64,000 nucleotides of DNA, from positions 248,001 through 312,000 of the forward strand of contig NZ_BLIN01000005.1 of assembly GCF_009811555.1 (NCBI RefSeq), in the 5' to 3' direction. The stretch comes from Streptomyces caniferus. Lineage in GTDB: Bacteria; Actinomycetota; Actinomycetes; Streptomycetales; Streptomycetaceae. The notes below the pieces were generated by a model. The model worked only from the letters and a program-made list of their open reading frames with translations. It did not search any database and was not told the origin of the DNA. Positions 35,899-44,771 of the stretch are shown in pieces. Within the stretch, counting starts at the first letter, position 1, and every line of letters starts with the position of its first letter. The translations under genes were made by a program, and so were the position numbers.

Positions 35899-36834
35899 TC
35901 AGTGCGCGATGCCGTCGATCAGCTCGCGCGCACCCTGCCGCAGCAGGGCGACGGCCACGGACGTGCCGAGCGTCTCCGGGGTGAGCGGACCGGCCCATTC
36001 GTGCGCGTTGAGCACCGTCTTGCCGTCCGGGGTGAACACACAGGCCCGCAGCGACAGTTCGCCGCGATGGTCGGTCTTGGCGTAGCCGGCGATCGGGCTG
36101 TTGCAGTGACCCTGCAGAACGTGCAGCAGCATGCGTTCGGCGGTGGTCTCCTGGAAGGTCCGGGGGTGGCCGAGACCGCTGACGGCATCGATGGTCTCGG
36201 TGTCGCCCTCGCGGCACTGGAGCGCCAGCACGCCCGCGCCGATGGGCGGGCACATCTCGTCCACCGACAGGATCTGGGTGATCACGTCGGTACGGCCGAT
36301 GCGCTCCAGGCCGGAGACGGCCAGCAGCAGCGCATCCGCCTCACCGGCGGCGAGCTTCTCCATACGGCGGTTGGCGTTGCCGCGCATCGGCACACACTGC
36401 AGGTGCGGATGGGAGGCGGCGAGCTGTGCGACCCGGCGGACCGAGGAGGTGCCGATCCGGGTGCCGTCGGGAAGTTGGTCGAGGGTGAGTCCGCCCGGGT
36501 GAATCAGCGCGTCCCGGACGTCATCGCGTTCGAGGAAGGCGGCGAAGGTGGTGCCGGCCGGCAGCGGACGGTCCCCCGGGATGTCCTTGACGCAGTGCAC
36601 CGCGAGGTCCGCCTCACCGGCCAGGAGGGCGGCGTCGACCTCCTTGGTGAACGCCCCCTTGCCCTCGACCTGGGAGAGCGCGCCCATCCAGCGGTCGCCG
36701 GTGGTCTTGACCGGGATGACCTCGGTGGCGATGCCGGGGTGGAGGGCGCCGAGTTCGGCGCGGACGCGCTCCACCTGGGCCAGGGCCATCGGCGAGTCGC
36801 GGGAGACGATACGGATCAGTTCAGGCGCGGACAT
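35899..36834 (-). CDS. hemC: Hydroxymethylbilane synthase (porphobilinogen deaminase)
   Basis: The 311-residue enzyme polymerises four porphobilinogens to the linear tetrapyrrole of haem and B12 synthesis. Signatures are [12 protein letters not shown] with the catalytic Asp84, [23 protein letters not shown] and the dipyrromethane-binding Cys244 in [11 protein letters not shown]. Its N-terminus ([14 protein letters not shown]) departs from the usual GTRxSxLA. It is not next to hemA, hemB or hemD, so it may be a paralogue of the housekeeping gene. Confidence 0.9.
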   Translation of the reverse strand: MSAPELIRIVSRDSPMALAQVERVRAELGALHPGIATEVIPVKTTGDRWMGALSQVEGKGAFTKEVDAALLAGEADLAVHCVKDIPGDRPLPAGTTFAAFLERDDVRDALIHPGGLTLDQLPDGTRIGTSSVRRVAQLAASHPHLQCVPMRGNANRRMEKLAAGEADALLLAVSGLERIGRTDVITQILSVDEMCPPIGAGVLALQCREGDTETIDAVSGLGHPRTFQETTAERMLLHVLQGHCNSPIAGYAKTDHRGELSLRACVFTPDGKTVLNAHEWAGPLTPETLGTSVAVALLRQGARELIDGIAH

Positions 36835-36926
36835 GCGCCCACGATAGACCGTCAGATCCCTACCACGGCCACCAGCAGGGCCCGGGTCCGCCCGCGCTCC
36901 CCCATCGCTCAAGGTACGGTCCACGC

Positions 36927-37583
36927 ATGTCCCGATCAACCGGAACCGAATCCCCGCAGTCCGCCGTCGCCGCGGACGATCTCGACCGTGCCGTACAGCT
37001 CGCGGTGGCCGTACTCCGCGCGGCGCCCCCGACGGCCTGGGACGGCAAGGCGGGCTCGCTGGAGTGGGACTGCTGGGAGACCGTCGAGCACCTCAGCGAC
37101 GACCTGTTCGCCTACGCCGCCCAACTGGGCCCTCGTCGGCCGCCATTGGGGGGCAACGTGCCCTTCGTGTGGCAGAGCCGACGGCCCGGCGGCCCCCCGA
37201 ACGCCGTGCACGCCGACCGTGCGGCGGGCCCTGCCGGGCTGCTGCAGGTGCTGGAGGCGAGCGGCGCCCTGCTGGTGGCCATGGTGCGGACGACGTCGCC
37301 GCGGGTGCGTGCCCATCATGTGTTCGGTGTGTCGGACCCCGAGGGCTTCGCCGCCATGGGCACCGTGGAGACGCTGGTGCACACCCATGACCTGGCGGAG
37401 GGGCTCCAGCTCTCCTGGAACCCGCCCGCCGACGTGTGCGCACGGGTGCTGGCACGGCTGTTCCCGGACGTCCCGGAGGACGCCGATCCCTGGCAGACCC
37501 TGCTGTGGGCCACCGGGCGCACCGAACTGCCGGGGCGCCCCCGCCGCACCACATGGCGCTGGTACGGCGGCGTTCAGGAGTAA
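36927..37583 (+). CDS. DinB/mycothiol-dependent maleylpyruvate isomerase-like protein
   Basis: The 218-residue protein has the four-helix MDMPI N-terminal pattern: [20 protein letters not shown] with a metal-type His, and [20 protein letters not shown] with two further His. Such proteins use mycothiol or bind metal and act on small molecules. It is divergent from hemC with 92 bp between them. Confidence 0.75.
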   Translation: MSRSTGTESPQSAVAADDLDRAVQLAVAVLRAAPPTAWDGKAGSLEWDCWETVEHLSDDLFAYAAQLGPRRPPLGGNVPFVWQSRRPGGPPNAVHADRAAGPAGLLQVLEASGALLVAMVRTTSPRVRAHHVFGVSDPEGFAAMGTVETLVHTHDLAEGLQLSWNPPADVCARVLARLFPDVPEDADPWQTLLWATGRTELPGRPRRTTWRWYGGVQE

Positions 37584-37734
37584 CTCCCGGGCGAGGGGCC
37601 GGTCCGGGCGATTGCGCCGGGCGGGTGAGCGGCGGCCGGCTGGCAACGGGCAGGTGAGCGGCAGGCGGATGTGCCGCGGACGTCGGCACGTTGCTGAGCC
37701 ACGCCGCTGAGCCTCTTCCCCGTCGTCGTCGCGC

Positions 37735-39327
37735 TCAATGCCGCGTCCATGGGTGGCGCAGCCGGAGCCAGACGTCCCTGGCGCGCCGCCCCGCTTCCGT
37801 ACGGCTCTGGGCCACCAGCTCCTGAGCCTGCTCCTCGCTCTCCACCATCGGGCCGGACCCACGCAGCGGCTTCCCGGCCGTTTCGTGCAGGAAGAAGGTG
37901 GCGATGAGCCCGATGACACCGGCGACCATGAGGTAGTAGGCGGGGACCAGGTCGTTGCCGGTCGCCTGCACCAGCGCGGAGGCGATGAGCGGTGTGGTGC
38001 CGCCGAAGAGCGAGACCGAGATGTTGAACGAGATCGACAGCGCGCCGTAGCGCAGCCGGGTCGGGAACAGCGCGGGCAGTGTCGAGGCGGACGTACCCGC
38101 GAAGCACACCAGCAGGAGCCCCAGGATCAGGCAGCCGAAGGCCGGCAGCAGGATGCCGCCGCCGCGGATGAGGAGCATCGCGGGCACGGCCAGGACGATC
38201 ATGGCGGCGCTGCCCGCCATGAAGACGGGACGGCGGCCCCATCGGTCGGAGGTGCGGCCCACGGTGGTGATGCTGAGCACCACGACGATCATGGTGCCGA
38301 GGACGAGCAACTGGGCGGTGAGGGCGTTCTGACCGAGCGTCTCGGTCATGAAGGTCGGCAGGTACGAGGTCACCATGTAGTTGGTGACGTTGTAGAGCAG
38401 CACCAGCCCCATACAGATCAGCACGGCCTCCCAGTGCCGGGTGAAGATCTCCTTGAGCCGCCCCTTACCGGACTGGCGGGCCTCCTCCACCGGGTCCCCG
38501 CCGCCCGCGGCGACGGCCTCCTCCGCATCGTGGTGCGCCTGTTCGGCCTCACGCTGGAAGGCCGGCGTCTCCTCCAGCCGCAGCCGCATGTACAGGCCGA
38601 TCAGGCCCAGCGGTCCGGCGACCAGGAACGGCAGCCGCCAGCCCCAGTCCACCAACCCGTCGTCACCGAGCACCGCCGTGAGCAGGGTCACCAGCCCGGA
38701 ACCGAGCGAATAGCCGACGAAGGTGCCGAAGTCGAGCCAGCTGCCGAGGAATCCGCGGCGGGTGTCCGGTGCGTATTCGGCGATGTAGGTGGTGGCTCCC
38801 GCATACTCCCCGCCGGTGGAGAACCCCTGGACCAGACGGCAGATCAGCAGCAGGATCGGCGCGGCGAAGCCGATGGTGCTGTAGGTGGGCAGAAATCCGA
38901 CGGCAAAGGTGCTGATCGCCATCATGATCATGGTGGCGGCGAGCACGCGTTTACGGCCGATACGGTCGCCGAGCGGACCGAATACCAGGCCACCGAGCGG
39001 CCGGACGAGAAATGCCGCGGCAAATGTGGCGAAGGCCGAGACCACCTGGGCCCCGGGCGAACTCGACGGAAAGAAGACCTTCCCCAAGGTGCCGGCCAGA
39101 TAGGCGTAGACCCCGAAGTCGAACCACTCCATGGTGTTGCCCAGCGCCGCCGCCGACACCGCCTTGCGCACGGCGGGCCGGTCTGTGACCGTCACATCCT
39201 CGGTGCTCAGCGGCTGTTTGCGCCGGCGCAGCAGAATGCGGAGCATGCGGTCGGTGGCAGGAGTGCCCCCGCGGGCCGGCTTCCGGCCCCTCCGCGGTTT
39301 CGACGGTCTTTGGCGTCCAGCGCTCAT
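37735..39327 (-). CDS. MFS transporter of the metabolite:proton symporter (ProP-like) family
   Basis: The 530-residue protein has twelve spans and the MHS signatures GNTMEWFDFGVYAYLAGTLG, GDRIGRKRVLA, VQGFSTGGEYAGATTYIAEY and GRTSDRWGRRPVF. Family members import proline, betaine, shikimate or citrate. The N-terminus carries about 45 basic residues before the first span. ATG 39327 follows GGGATG. Confidence 0.9.
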   Translation of the reverse strand: MSAGRQRPSKPRRGRKPARGGTPATDRMLRILLRRRKQPLSTEDVTVTDRPAVRKAVSAAALGNTMEWFDFGVYAYLAGTLGKVFFPSSSPGAQVVSAFATFAAAFLVRPLGGLVFGPLGDRIGRKRVLAATMIMMAISTFAVGFLPTYSTIGFAAPILLLICRLVQGFSTGGEYAGATTYIAEYAPDTRRGFLGSWLDFGTFVGYSLGSGLVTLLTAVLGDDGLVDWGWRLPFLVAGPLGLIGLYMRLRLEETPAFQREAEQAHHDAEEAVAAGGGDPVEEARQSGKGRLKEIFTRHWEAVLICMGLVLLYNVTNYMVTSYLPTFMTETLGQNALTAQLLVLGTMIVVVLSITTVGRTSDRWGRRPVFMAGSAAMIVLAVPAMLLIRGGGILLPAFGCLILGLLLVCFAGTSASTLPALFPTRLRYGALSISFNISVSLFGGTTPLIASALVQATGNDLVPAYYLMVAGVIGLIATFFLHETAGKPLRGSGPMVESEEQAQELVAQSRTEAGRRARDVWLRLRHPWTRH

Positions 39328-39794
39328 TTCATCCCGTCAACAGGGCGGAATCGGGTGCCTCATGATTGCCGACCGGGCTCATCGTGAGCGCCCCTGATTT
39401 TTTCGACGGCTCATTATTTCCCCGCGCATTCCGTATCGGGAGAAGGCCGTGGCACCGCGTGTCGCACGGGCCGACCCCGTCCGCCCCGGTAACACCGCGG
39501 ACGGTGCGGTGATGGCGAAGTGCGCGATCTCCGGCACGGCCGTGCGTGCTGGGCCGGCGACCGATATCGCGTGCCGGAAAGGTTGCGGGCCAGGGTCATC
39601 ACCCCCGTTCACGGAGGACGGGCATTCATGCGGCTCGACCACTGCCACGCCGTCTGGAAGGGGCAGCTCCCCGTAACGCCGACGTGCTCTCCACCCAGGC
39701 CTGCCCGGCGGATCATCCGGGCCGGCCGAAGGCGGCTGCTCCGGTTGCGGAAATTCGGTGGACCGATCTGAGCGCACCATGCGACGGTCCCGGC
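39328..39794. other. Intergenic, 470 bp, no gene seen
   Basis: The region separates two divergent genes. It has an AT-rich patch (GATTTTTTCGACGG, near 39397) likely tied to the transporter promoter. Frames here lack homology and ribosome sites. Confidence 0.4.
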
Positions 39795-40619
39795 ATGCCG
39801 AGTCCGATCGAGTTGTCAGAATCCTCCGGGGCCACCACGTCGTTCGAGTCCTTCGACGGGACCGCCATCAGCTGTCGACGGATGGGCTCCGGGCCTCCGG
39901 TCGTCATGGTCCACGGTTCCGGAGGCGGGTTGCACTCCTGGCAGCCGGTGGCCGAACGACTCGCCGACCGGTTCGAGCTGTGGACACCGGCCCGCCGCGG
40001 GTACGCCCCGAGCGGTCCGGGCCGGTCGCCGAAGCGCTTCGCCGACGAGGTGGGAGATGTCAGAACGCTGATCGACAGGATCGGCCGCCCCGTACACCTG
40101 GTGGGCATGTCCTACGGCGCCACTGTCGCCCTGCACGCCGCGGCAGCCGGACTGCCGGTCCACTCCCTTGTGCTGTGGGAGCCGCCGCTCTACGCGGCGG
40201 GCGAGGAATTGGCGCCCGTCCTGGCCCGGTTCGAGGAACTGACCGCGCACGGTGACCGGCGGCAGGCCGACCGGCTCCTGGCAGAGAAGGTGGCCCGCGT
40301 CCCGGCCGCGCTGCTGGACCTCATGGACGCCGGGGAGCCGGCCGACGACGTGCCCGACGACGCGCCCGGCTGGTGCCGCGACCTCGAATCCATGGCCGCC
40401 GACACGGTGGACGTGGAGCGCTGGTCCGCCGTCACGATCCCGACGCTGCTGATGCGGGGAGCCGACACCTGGCAGCCGATGCCGGAAACCCTGGACCGGC
40501 TCGCGACCGTGCTGCCCCACGTCACCCACGTGCCATTCCCCGGCCAGATGCACTTCGCGCCGTCGGTGGTCCCCGAAGCCGTGGCGGCAGAGATCGCCCG
40601 CTTCCTGCCACGCTCCTGA
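39795..40619 (+). CDS. Alpha/beta hydrolase
   Basis: The 274-residue protein has the alpha/beta hydrolase oxyanion motif VVMVHGSGGGLHSW, nucleophile Ser106 in LVGMSYGATVAL, Asp224 in MRGADTWQP and His253 in PGQMHFAP, so the triad is complete. No signal peptide is present. ATG 39795 (MPSPIELSES) is chosen on homology. Its substrate is not predictable. Confidence 0.88.
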   Translation: MPSPIELSESSGATTSFESFDGTAISCRRMGSGPPVVMVHGSGGGLHSWQPVAERLADRFELWTPARRGYAPSGPGRSPKRFADEVGDVRTLIDRIGRPVHLVGMSYGATVALHAAAAGLPVHSLVLWEPPLYAAGEELAPVLARFEELTAHGDRRQADRLLAEKVARVPAALLDLMDAGEPADDVPDDAPGWCRDLESMAADTVDVERWSAVTIPTLLMRGADTWQPMPETLDRLATVLPHVTHVPFPGQMHFAPSVVPEAVAAEIARFLPRS

Positions 40620-40851
40620 AACCGTCCAGGAGCTGCTCCTCCGCCCGAAGCGGGACGAGGCGGGCGGATGCCCCAGGGGCCGGGTCAGGCCTGGGCAGAC
40701 TGAGCACGTCACGGCTGAGCCACGGGCCGGAGCGAGACAACGGTGACACTGCCGGTGAAGGCGTAGGTGCAGCCTGGTCCTGGTCCTGGTCCTGTCCTGC
40801 CACAGGCTCGGCCTCCGCCCCGGCTCGGACCCCGCCCCCACGCCCCACCAT

Positions 40852-40890
40852 GACAAAGCCCAGGCCGACGAGGTGCGGCCTGGGCTTGTC
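40852..40890. terminator. Hairpin between convergent hydrolase and sortase genes
   Basis: GCCCAGGCCG pairs with CGGCCTGGGC, extended by GACAA and TTGTC across a one-base bulge, with an eight-base loop. It lies between two convergent genes and could end both transcripts. The rest of the 350-bp spacer, including a TGGTCC triplet repeat near 40777, holds no gene. Confidence 0.6.
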
Positions 40891-40921
40891 CTGCAGATCC
40901 TGTGTCGCTGTCCCATCGCCC

Positions 40922-40960
40922 CCGGGACGCTCAGGAGGAGGGCCCTCCTGAGCGTCCCGG
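40922..40960 (-). terminator. Terminator of the sortase gene
   Basis: A perfect 17-bp inverted repeat with a five-base loop (40939-40943) begins six bases after the sortase stop codon. Confidence 0.8.
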
Positions 40961-40966
40961 ACGGGC

Positions 40967-41665
40967 TCAGACGTGTCGGTACGAGGCGAGGTGCGCGAAC
41001 ACCACGATGTTGTCGACGTAGTCCCTGACCTTCCTGTCGTACGCACCCCCACAGGTGATCACGCGAAGCTGCGCGGTGGAGGCATCGGCGTAGACCCGGT
41101 CGTTGGGGAATCTCGCCTTGCTGAAGGTCTCGACGCTGTCGACCCTGAAGGTCGCGATGATGCCGTCTTCACGGGTGATGTTGATCGAGTTGCCGGGCTT
41201 GAGCGACTCGAGTTGCAGGAACACCGCCGGGCCGGTCTTGGTGTCCACGTGACCGGCGATGATCGCCGAGCCGCGTTCGCCCGGCGCCGCACCGTCCTTG
41301 TACCAGCCGACGAGGTTCTTGTCCCCCGCGGGCGGCGCGTTGAGCTGGCCGGTCGGGCCGATGGTCAGCTGGGTGAAGGGCGCGTCCACGGCGATCTGCG
41401 GGATCGTCACCCGCTTCGGGGCGGAACGCGACAGGGCCAGATCAGGAACTGACGGGTCGGCCGAGGTATGCGGCGCGACGGAGGACGCCACGGCGGGCTG
41501 GGACGGGGGCTTGGGGTCCGCAGACGTGTCCACGGAGTTGTAGACGAGGAGGGAGCCCAGCAGAAACGCTCCCGCAGACCACAGCAGGCCGCGGCCGACG
41601 GGGCGCGACGAGGAGGCGGTCCGGGAGGGGTTCGCATTCGGCTGGGGCGACTGCTGGGCGGTCAT
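40967..41665 (-). CDS. Class F sortase
   Basis: The 232-residue protein has one N-terminal membrane span (GLLWSAGAFLLGSLLVY), a Pro/Ser linker and a sortase barrel with His139 (IIAGHVDTKTGPAVF), Cys205 (LRVITCGG) and an Arg close behind. Class F sortases of actinobacteria link surface proteins to the cell wall. ATG 41665 follows AAAGG. Its substrate is probably the secreted repeat protein encoded 124 bp upstream. Confidence 0.92.
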   Translation of the reverse strand: MTAQQSPQPNANPSRTASSSRPVGRGLLWSAGAFLLGSLLVYNSVDTSADPKPPSQPAVASSVAPHTSADPSVPDLALSRSAPKRVTIPQIAVDAPFTQLTIGPTGQLNAPPAGDKNLVGWYKDGAAPGERGSAIIAGHVDTKTGPAVFLQLESLKPGNSINITREDGIIATFRVDSVETFSKARFPNDRVYADASTAQLRVITCGGAYDRKVRDYVDNIVVFAHLASYRHV

Positions 41666-41789
41666 GTCCAGTGCCTTTCATGAACGGGGCGGCGAGAGGT
41701 GAGGGCCGGGGCAATGCCGTCGCCGCGGCCACCGTCCACGAGGAACGGTGGCCGCGACAGCGCAGCGGCCCCCGTATGGGGCAGCCGGA

Positions 41790-42692
41790 TCAGGCCGCCG
41801 CAGCGCCCGAGGTGTTGCGACGACGCAGCATGTACGCACCAGCACCGAGACCACCGAGCATCAGCACGGAGCCGGCAGCCATACCGCCACCGGTCGCCAG
41901 GCCGCCACCGCCGGTGTGGATGCCACCGTGCGGCCTGCGGCGCTCGCCACCGCCGCCGTAGCCGCCACCGTCGTGGTCACGGTCGCCGTAGCCACCCTTG
42001 TCGCGGCCGCCGTAGCCGCCACCGTCGTGGTCGCGGTCGCCGTAGCCACCCTTGTCGTGGTCACGACCGCCGGAGCCACCCTTGTCGCGGTCACGGTCGC
42101 CACGCCCGTGCTTGTCGTGGTCGTCGCCGTAGCCGCTGCCCTGGTCCCAGTCGGCCACTACGATCTTGGCCATGGCGCCGCCGCCGGTGTGCACACCGCC
42201 GCTCGGCCTCCGGTCGTCGCGGCAGTTGTCACGGCCGTAGCCACCCCGGCCGTAGCCGTGGTCACGGTCGCCGTAGCCGCCACGGCCGTGGTCGCGACCG
42301 TTGTCACGCCCGTTGTCGCGACCGTCGCCACGGCCGTTGTCACGACCATCGCCACGCCCGTTGTCGCGACCGTCGCCACGGCCGTTGTCACGACCATCGC
42401 CACGTCCGTTGTCGCGGCCGTTGCCACGACCGTGGTCACGGTCGCCGTACCCGCCACGGCCGTGGTCGCGGCAGTTGTCGCGGCCGTTGCCGCGACCGTG
42501 GTCGCGGTCGCCGTACCCGCCACGGCCGTGGTCGCGGTCGCCGTTGCCGTTCCTGTCGTGGTCGTTGTTGCTGGCGGAAGAAGCGCTGTCCGAGGCAATG
42601 TCCGCCGTGATCATGGCGTTCGCAGCGGGAGCGGAGATTGCAAGCACCGCCGTAATGGCGGCTGAGGCGAACAGGGTGCGAGCAGTGCGCAT
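41790..42692 (-). CDS. Secreted Gly/Arg/Asp repeat protein with sorting-like C-terminus
   Basis: The 300-residue protein has a signal peptide (TLFASAAITAVLAISAPAANA), a long array of GRDNGRGD and GYGDRDHG repeats, and a C-terminal hydrophobic span followed by RRR. The motif RRPxGGxHTGGG occurs twice, once mid-protein and once just before the final span, with no LPXTG. The gene lies immediately upstream of the class F sortase on the same strand, so it is a likely sorted surface protein. The repeat DNA is 12-24-bp degenerate tandem copies, and copy number may vary. ATG 42692 follows AAAGGA. Confidence 0.82.
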   Translation of the reverse strand: MRTARTLFASAAITAVLAISAPAANAMITADIASDSASSASNNDHDRNGNGDRDHGRGGYGDRDHGRGNGRDNCRDHGRGGYGDRDHGRGNGRDNGRGDGRDNGRGDGRDNGRGDGRDNGRGDGRDNGRDNGRDHGRGGYGDRDHGYGRGGYGRDNCRDDRRPSGGVHTGGGAMAKIVVADWDQGSGYGDDHDKHGRGDRDRDKGGSGGRDHDKGGYGDRDHDGGGYGGRDKGGYGDRDHDGGGYGGGGERRRPHGGIHTGGGGLATGGGMAAGSVLMLGGLGAGAYMLRRRNTSGAAAA

Positions 42693-43511
42693 GGGGACAT
42701 GTTCCTTTCGGCGCTGCTGCGAAGGCTGACTCTTTGTCGGCTCATCGGATCGCAGTGGCGACGTGATCACCGTCAGCCGAATCGCGACCTCGCACCACCG
42801 GAGAATGTCGCATTCGAGGGACGCCGTGGGCTCTTCGGGTGGCCGAAGGCAGTGGATTCACCCGTTGGATGGCGCGCGTCGTCGGCGTGTCGCGCAACGG
42901 GTGGGCTAGAGGCGCTTTCGCGGCCCTCCACGGGGCCCCGCGATCCGGTCCGGAACGAGCGCGGCGAGCCGGAGTGCACCGCGACACGCCGAGAGCCACG
43001 CCGACTGCGACGGCCACGGTGACCCGCCGACACGACGGCGCCCTGCGAAGGGTGTTCGAGGGCAAACCCGGCACAGCCGGTACGGGGCGAGGCCGAAGAG
43101 TCCATCCGGGCTGGGGCACCTTCGCCGATGAACGAGCGGCTCGGCGCGGCCCTGCGCGCTCGCGGCCCTGCCGGAATCAGTCACTCCGTACGGTCGGCCG
43201 GAGATTTCCCAACGGGCTTACTTCAGAGCGTCGTTGGGCGGAATACGTCGGCAGGAAACGCGGCCAGGTTCTGATACGCAGGACGAACGAGCCGATTGTG
43301 GTGGCGCAAGGCTCCGGGTACGACTTCAGCCGACCTGGCGCGCGTCAGGGCCTCAAATGAATTGCCAGAAACGCTGGTTGACGCCCACTCCCGTTACCGT
43401 CCGAACGTCGGTACAGACGGCAACCCTCGCCACGCGTCGAGCAACGGATCGTGTCACGAGCAAGCCCCCCCCACACACAAACACCGCCGCCCAAAAACGC
43501 ACAATGCGCAA
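42693..43511. other. Gene-poor region, about 800 bp
   Basis: Frames longer than 100 codons exist on both strands but lack homology, coding-type third positions and ribosome sites. The part near 43440-43500 is unusually C- and A-rich. I see no gene. Confidence 0.45.
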
Positions 43512-43562
43512 TCCAAGGACGCTCCAAAGACAGTCCAAAGACACTCCAAGGGCGTTTCAAGG
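43512..43562. repeat. Five heptamer direct repeats at exact 11-bp spacing (SARP-type array)
   Basis: TCCAAGG, TCCAAAG, TCCAAAG, TCCAAGG and TTCAAGG begin at 43512, 43523, 43534, 43545 and 43556, each separated by four bases. Heptamers with four-base spacers, one per helical turn, are the known architecture of sites for SARP regulators of Streptomyces. No promoter or pathway gene is obviously attached. Confidence 0.6.
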
Positions 43563-43588
43563 CCCTCACCCGATGTGAGGAATTCGTA

Positions 43589-43622
43589 CGGCTGAGGGGC
43601 TGAGCCGACAGGCCCTCAGCCG
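43589..43622 (-). terminator. Terminator after the Mut7-C gene
   Basis: CGGCTGAGGG pairs with CCCTCAGCCG over a 14-base loop, about 105 bp past the Mut7-C stop codon and just short of the heptamer array. Confidence 0.5.
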
Positions 43623-43727
43623 CGTCCCATGACATATCCGAGGTCGGGTCCGGCCCCGCGGGCGCGGCGGTGGCGCCGCCCCGGGGCGAGCCTGAGCGGC
43701 TCGGCGGGCGCACTCGCCCACCTCACC

Positions 43728-44468
43728 TCACGCCGTACTGTCCCGGAGCGCCTTTTCGACGATCGCCTCCAGCCGCGCATGGTGCGCCCCTCGCCAGTAG
43801 ACGCGTCCGCAGGCAGTGCACTGCGCGAAGACGTCATACGTGCGCTGCGTGCCGTGCTCGAGGTGCCCCCGGACCGAGTTCTTGTCGGCGTCGGCCAGCC
43901 GGCCGTTGCAGGCGGTGCAACGCGTCCAGGGGGCGAGCGTGGGGGCGAAGCGGCCCAGTACATCCGGGAGTTGATCGTCGGGGCGGTCGCTGTAGACAAA
44001 CGCGCCGGCCCAGATCTCCCGGCGTCGCAGCAGGCCCCGGTCCCGGGAGAGCAGCACCCGCCGCTCCTTCGCGGAGAGGGCGGCCAACGCCGCGTCACCG
44101 GGGTCCTCATTCGTGTACGCCGCGTCGACGCCGAGCAGCCGCAACCTGCGCGCCAGGGTGCCGAGGTGCACATCGAGCAGGAACCTCAGAGGCGCGCCGG
44201 CGATCCGCTGCGGGCGCTCGACGGCCTGCACCTCGATGTTCTCGCCCGCCCCCGGGACATGGGAGGCGGCGACCTCGACCCCGTCCACGACGAGTCTGCC
44301 GACCTCGGTGAGCGGGACGCCGAGCGATTCGACGACATGGCCGAGCGTCGACGAACCATCGGTCACCACGGGCGCGGAGCCGGTGGTGGTGTACTCCGAT
44401 GCCACGAAAAGGTGCAGCTCAGAGGCGAAGCTGACATGGATCTCAGGACCGTTCACGCCGCACAGCAT
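43728..44468 (-). CDS. Ubiquitin-like plus Mut7-C RNase domain protein
   Basis: The 246-residue protein has an N-terminal ubiquitin/MoaD-like part (HVSFASELHLFVAS, GVPLTEVGRLVVDGVEV) and a Mut7-C PIN-like RNase domain (RFLLDVHLGTLARRLRLLGV, LLSRDRGLLRRREI) ending with two zinc pairs (TRCTACNGRL and AQCTACGRVYWRG). This pairing is a known bacterial architecture linked to RNA processing. The start is ATG 44468; GTG 44456 is possible. Confidence 0.87.
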   Translation of the reverse strand: MLCGVNGPEIHVSFASELHLFVASEYTTTGSAPVVTDGSSTLGHVVESLGVPLTEVGRLVVDGVEVAASHVPGAGENIEVQAVERPQRIAGAPLRFLLDVHLGTLARRLRLLGVDAAYTNEDPGDAALAALSAKERRVLLSRDRGLLRRREIWAGAFVYSDRPDDQLPDVLGRFAPTLAPWTRCTACNGRLADADKNSVRGHLEHGTQRTYDVFAQCTACGRVYWRGAHHARLEAIVEKALRDSTA

Positions 44469-44771
44469 GCCACCGGGCGGGCCCGGCCAGCCAACGGATT
44501 CCGGCCGGTCAGAGGAGGTGGGAGCCGGAAGGCGGGCGCCGGGCCTCGGGTTCGTTGCCCCGCCGCCCGCACCATCGTCGGGCCACCGGGCGGACAGCTC
44601 GGGTGCACCACCACGTACCGTGGTCGGACCGCGGCCGCCGCGGATCTGGCTACATACGGACCGTAGCGATCCGCGCTCCGGATTGTTCACGATGGAGCGG
44701 GCCCCGCTCCCCCGCCGCCCCTAGCCTCACTGCCACCACATCACCAACATCACCAATGAGGGGCGGTACCG

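Noticed and set aside
39379..39780. 133-codon minus-strand frame between transporter and hydrolase
   Set aside because: No homology or ribosome site; low-complexity Pro/Arg composition.
41900..42560. Regular repeats considered as a CRISPR array
   Set aside because: The repeats are short, degenerate and in frame with a secreted repeat protein; no unique spacers of constant length.
42839..43360. 173-codon plus-strand frame in a gene-poor stretch
   Set aside because: No homology, irregular third positions and no ribosome site.
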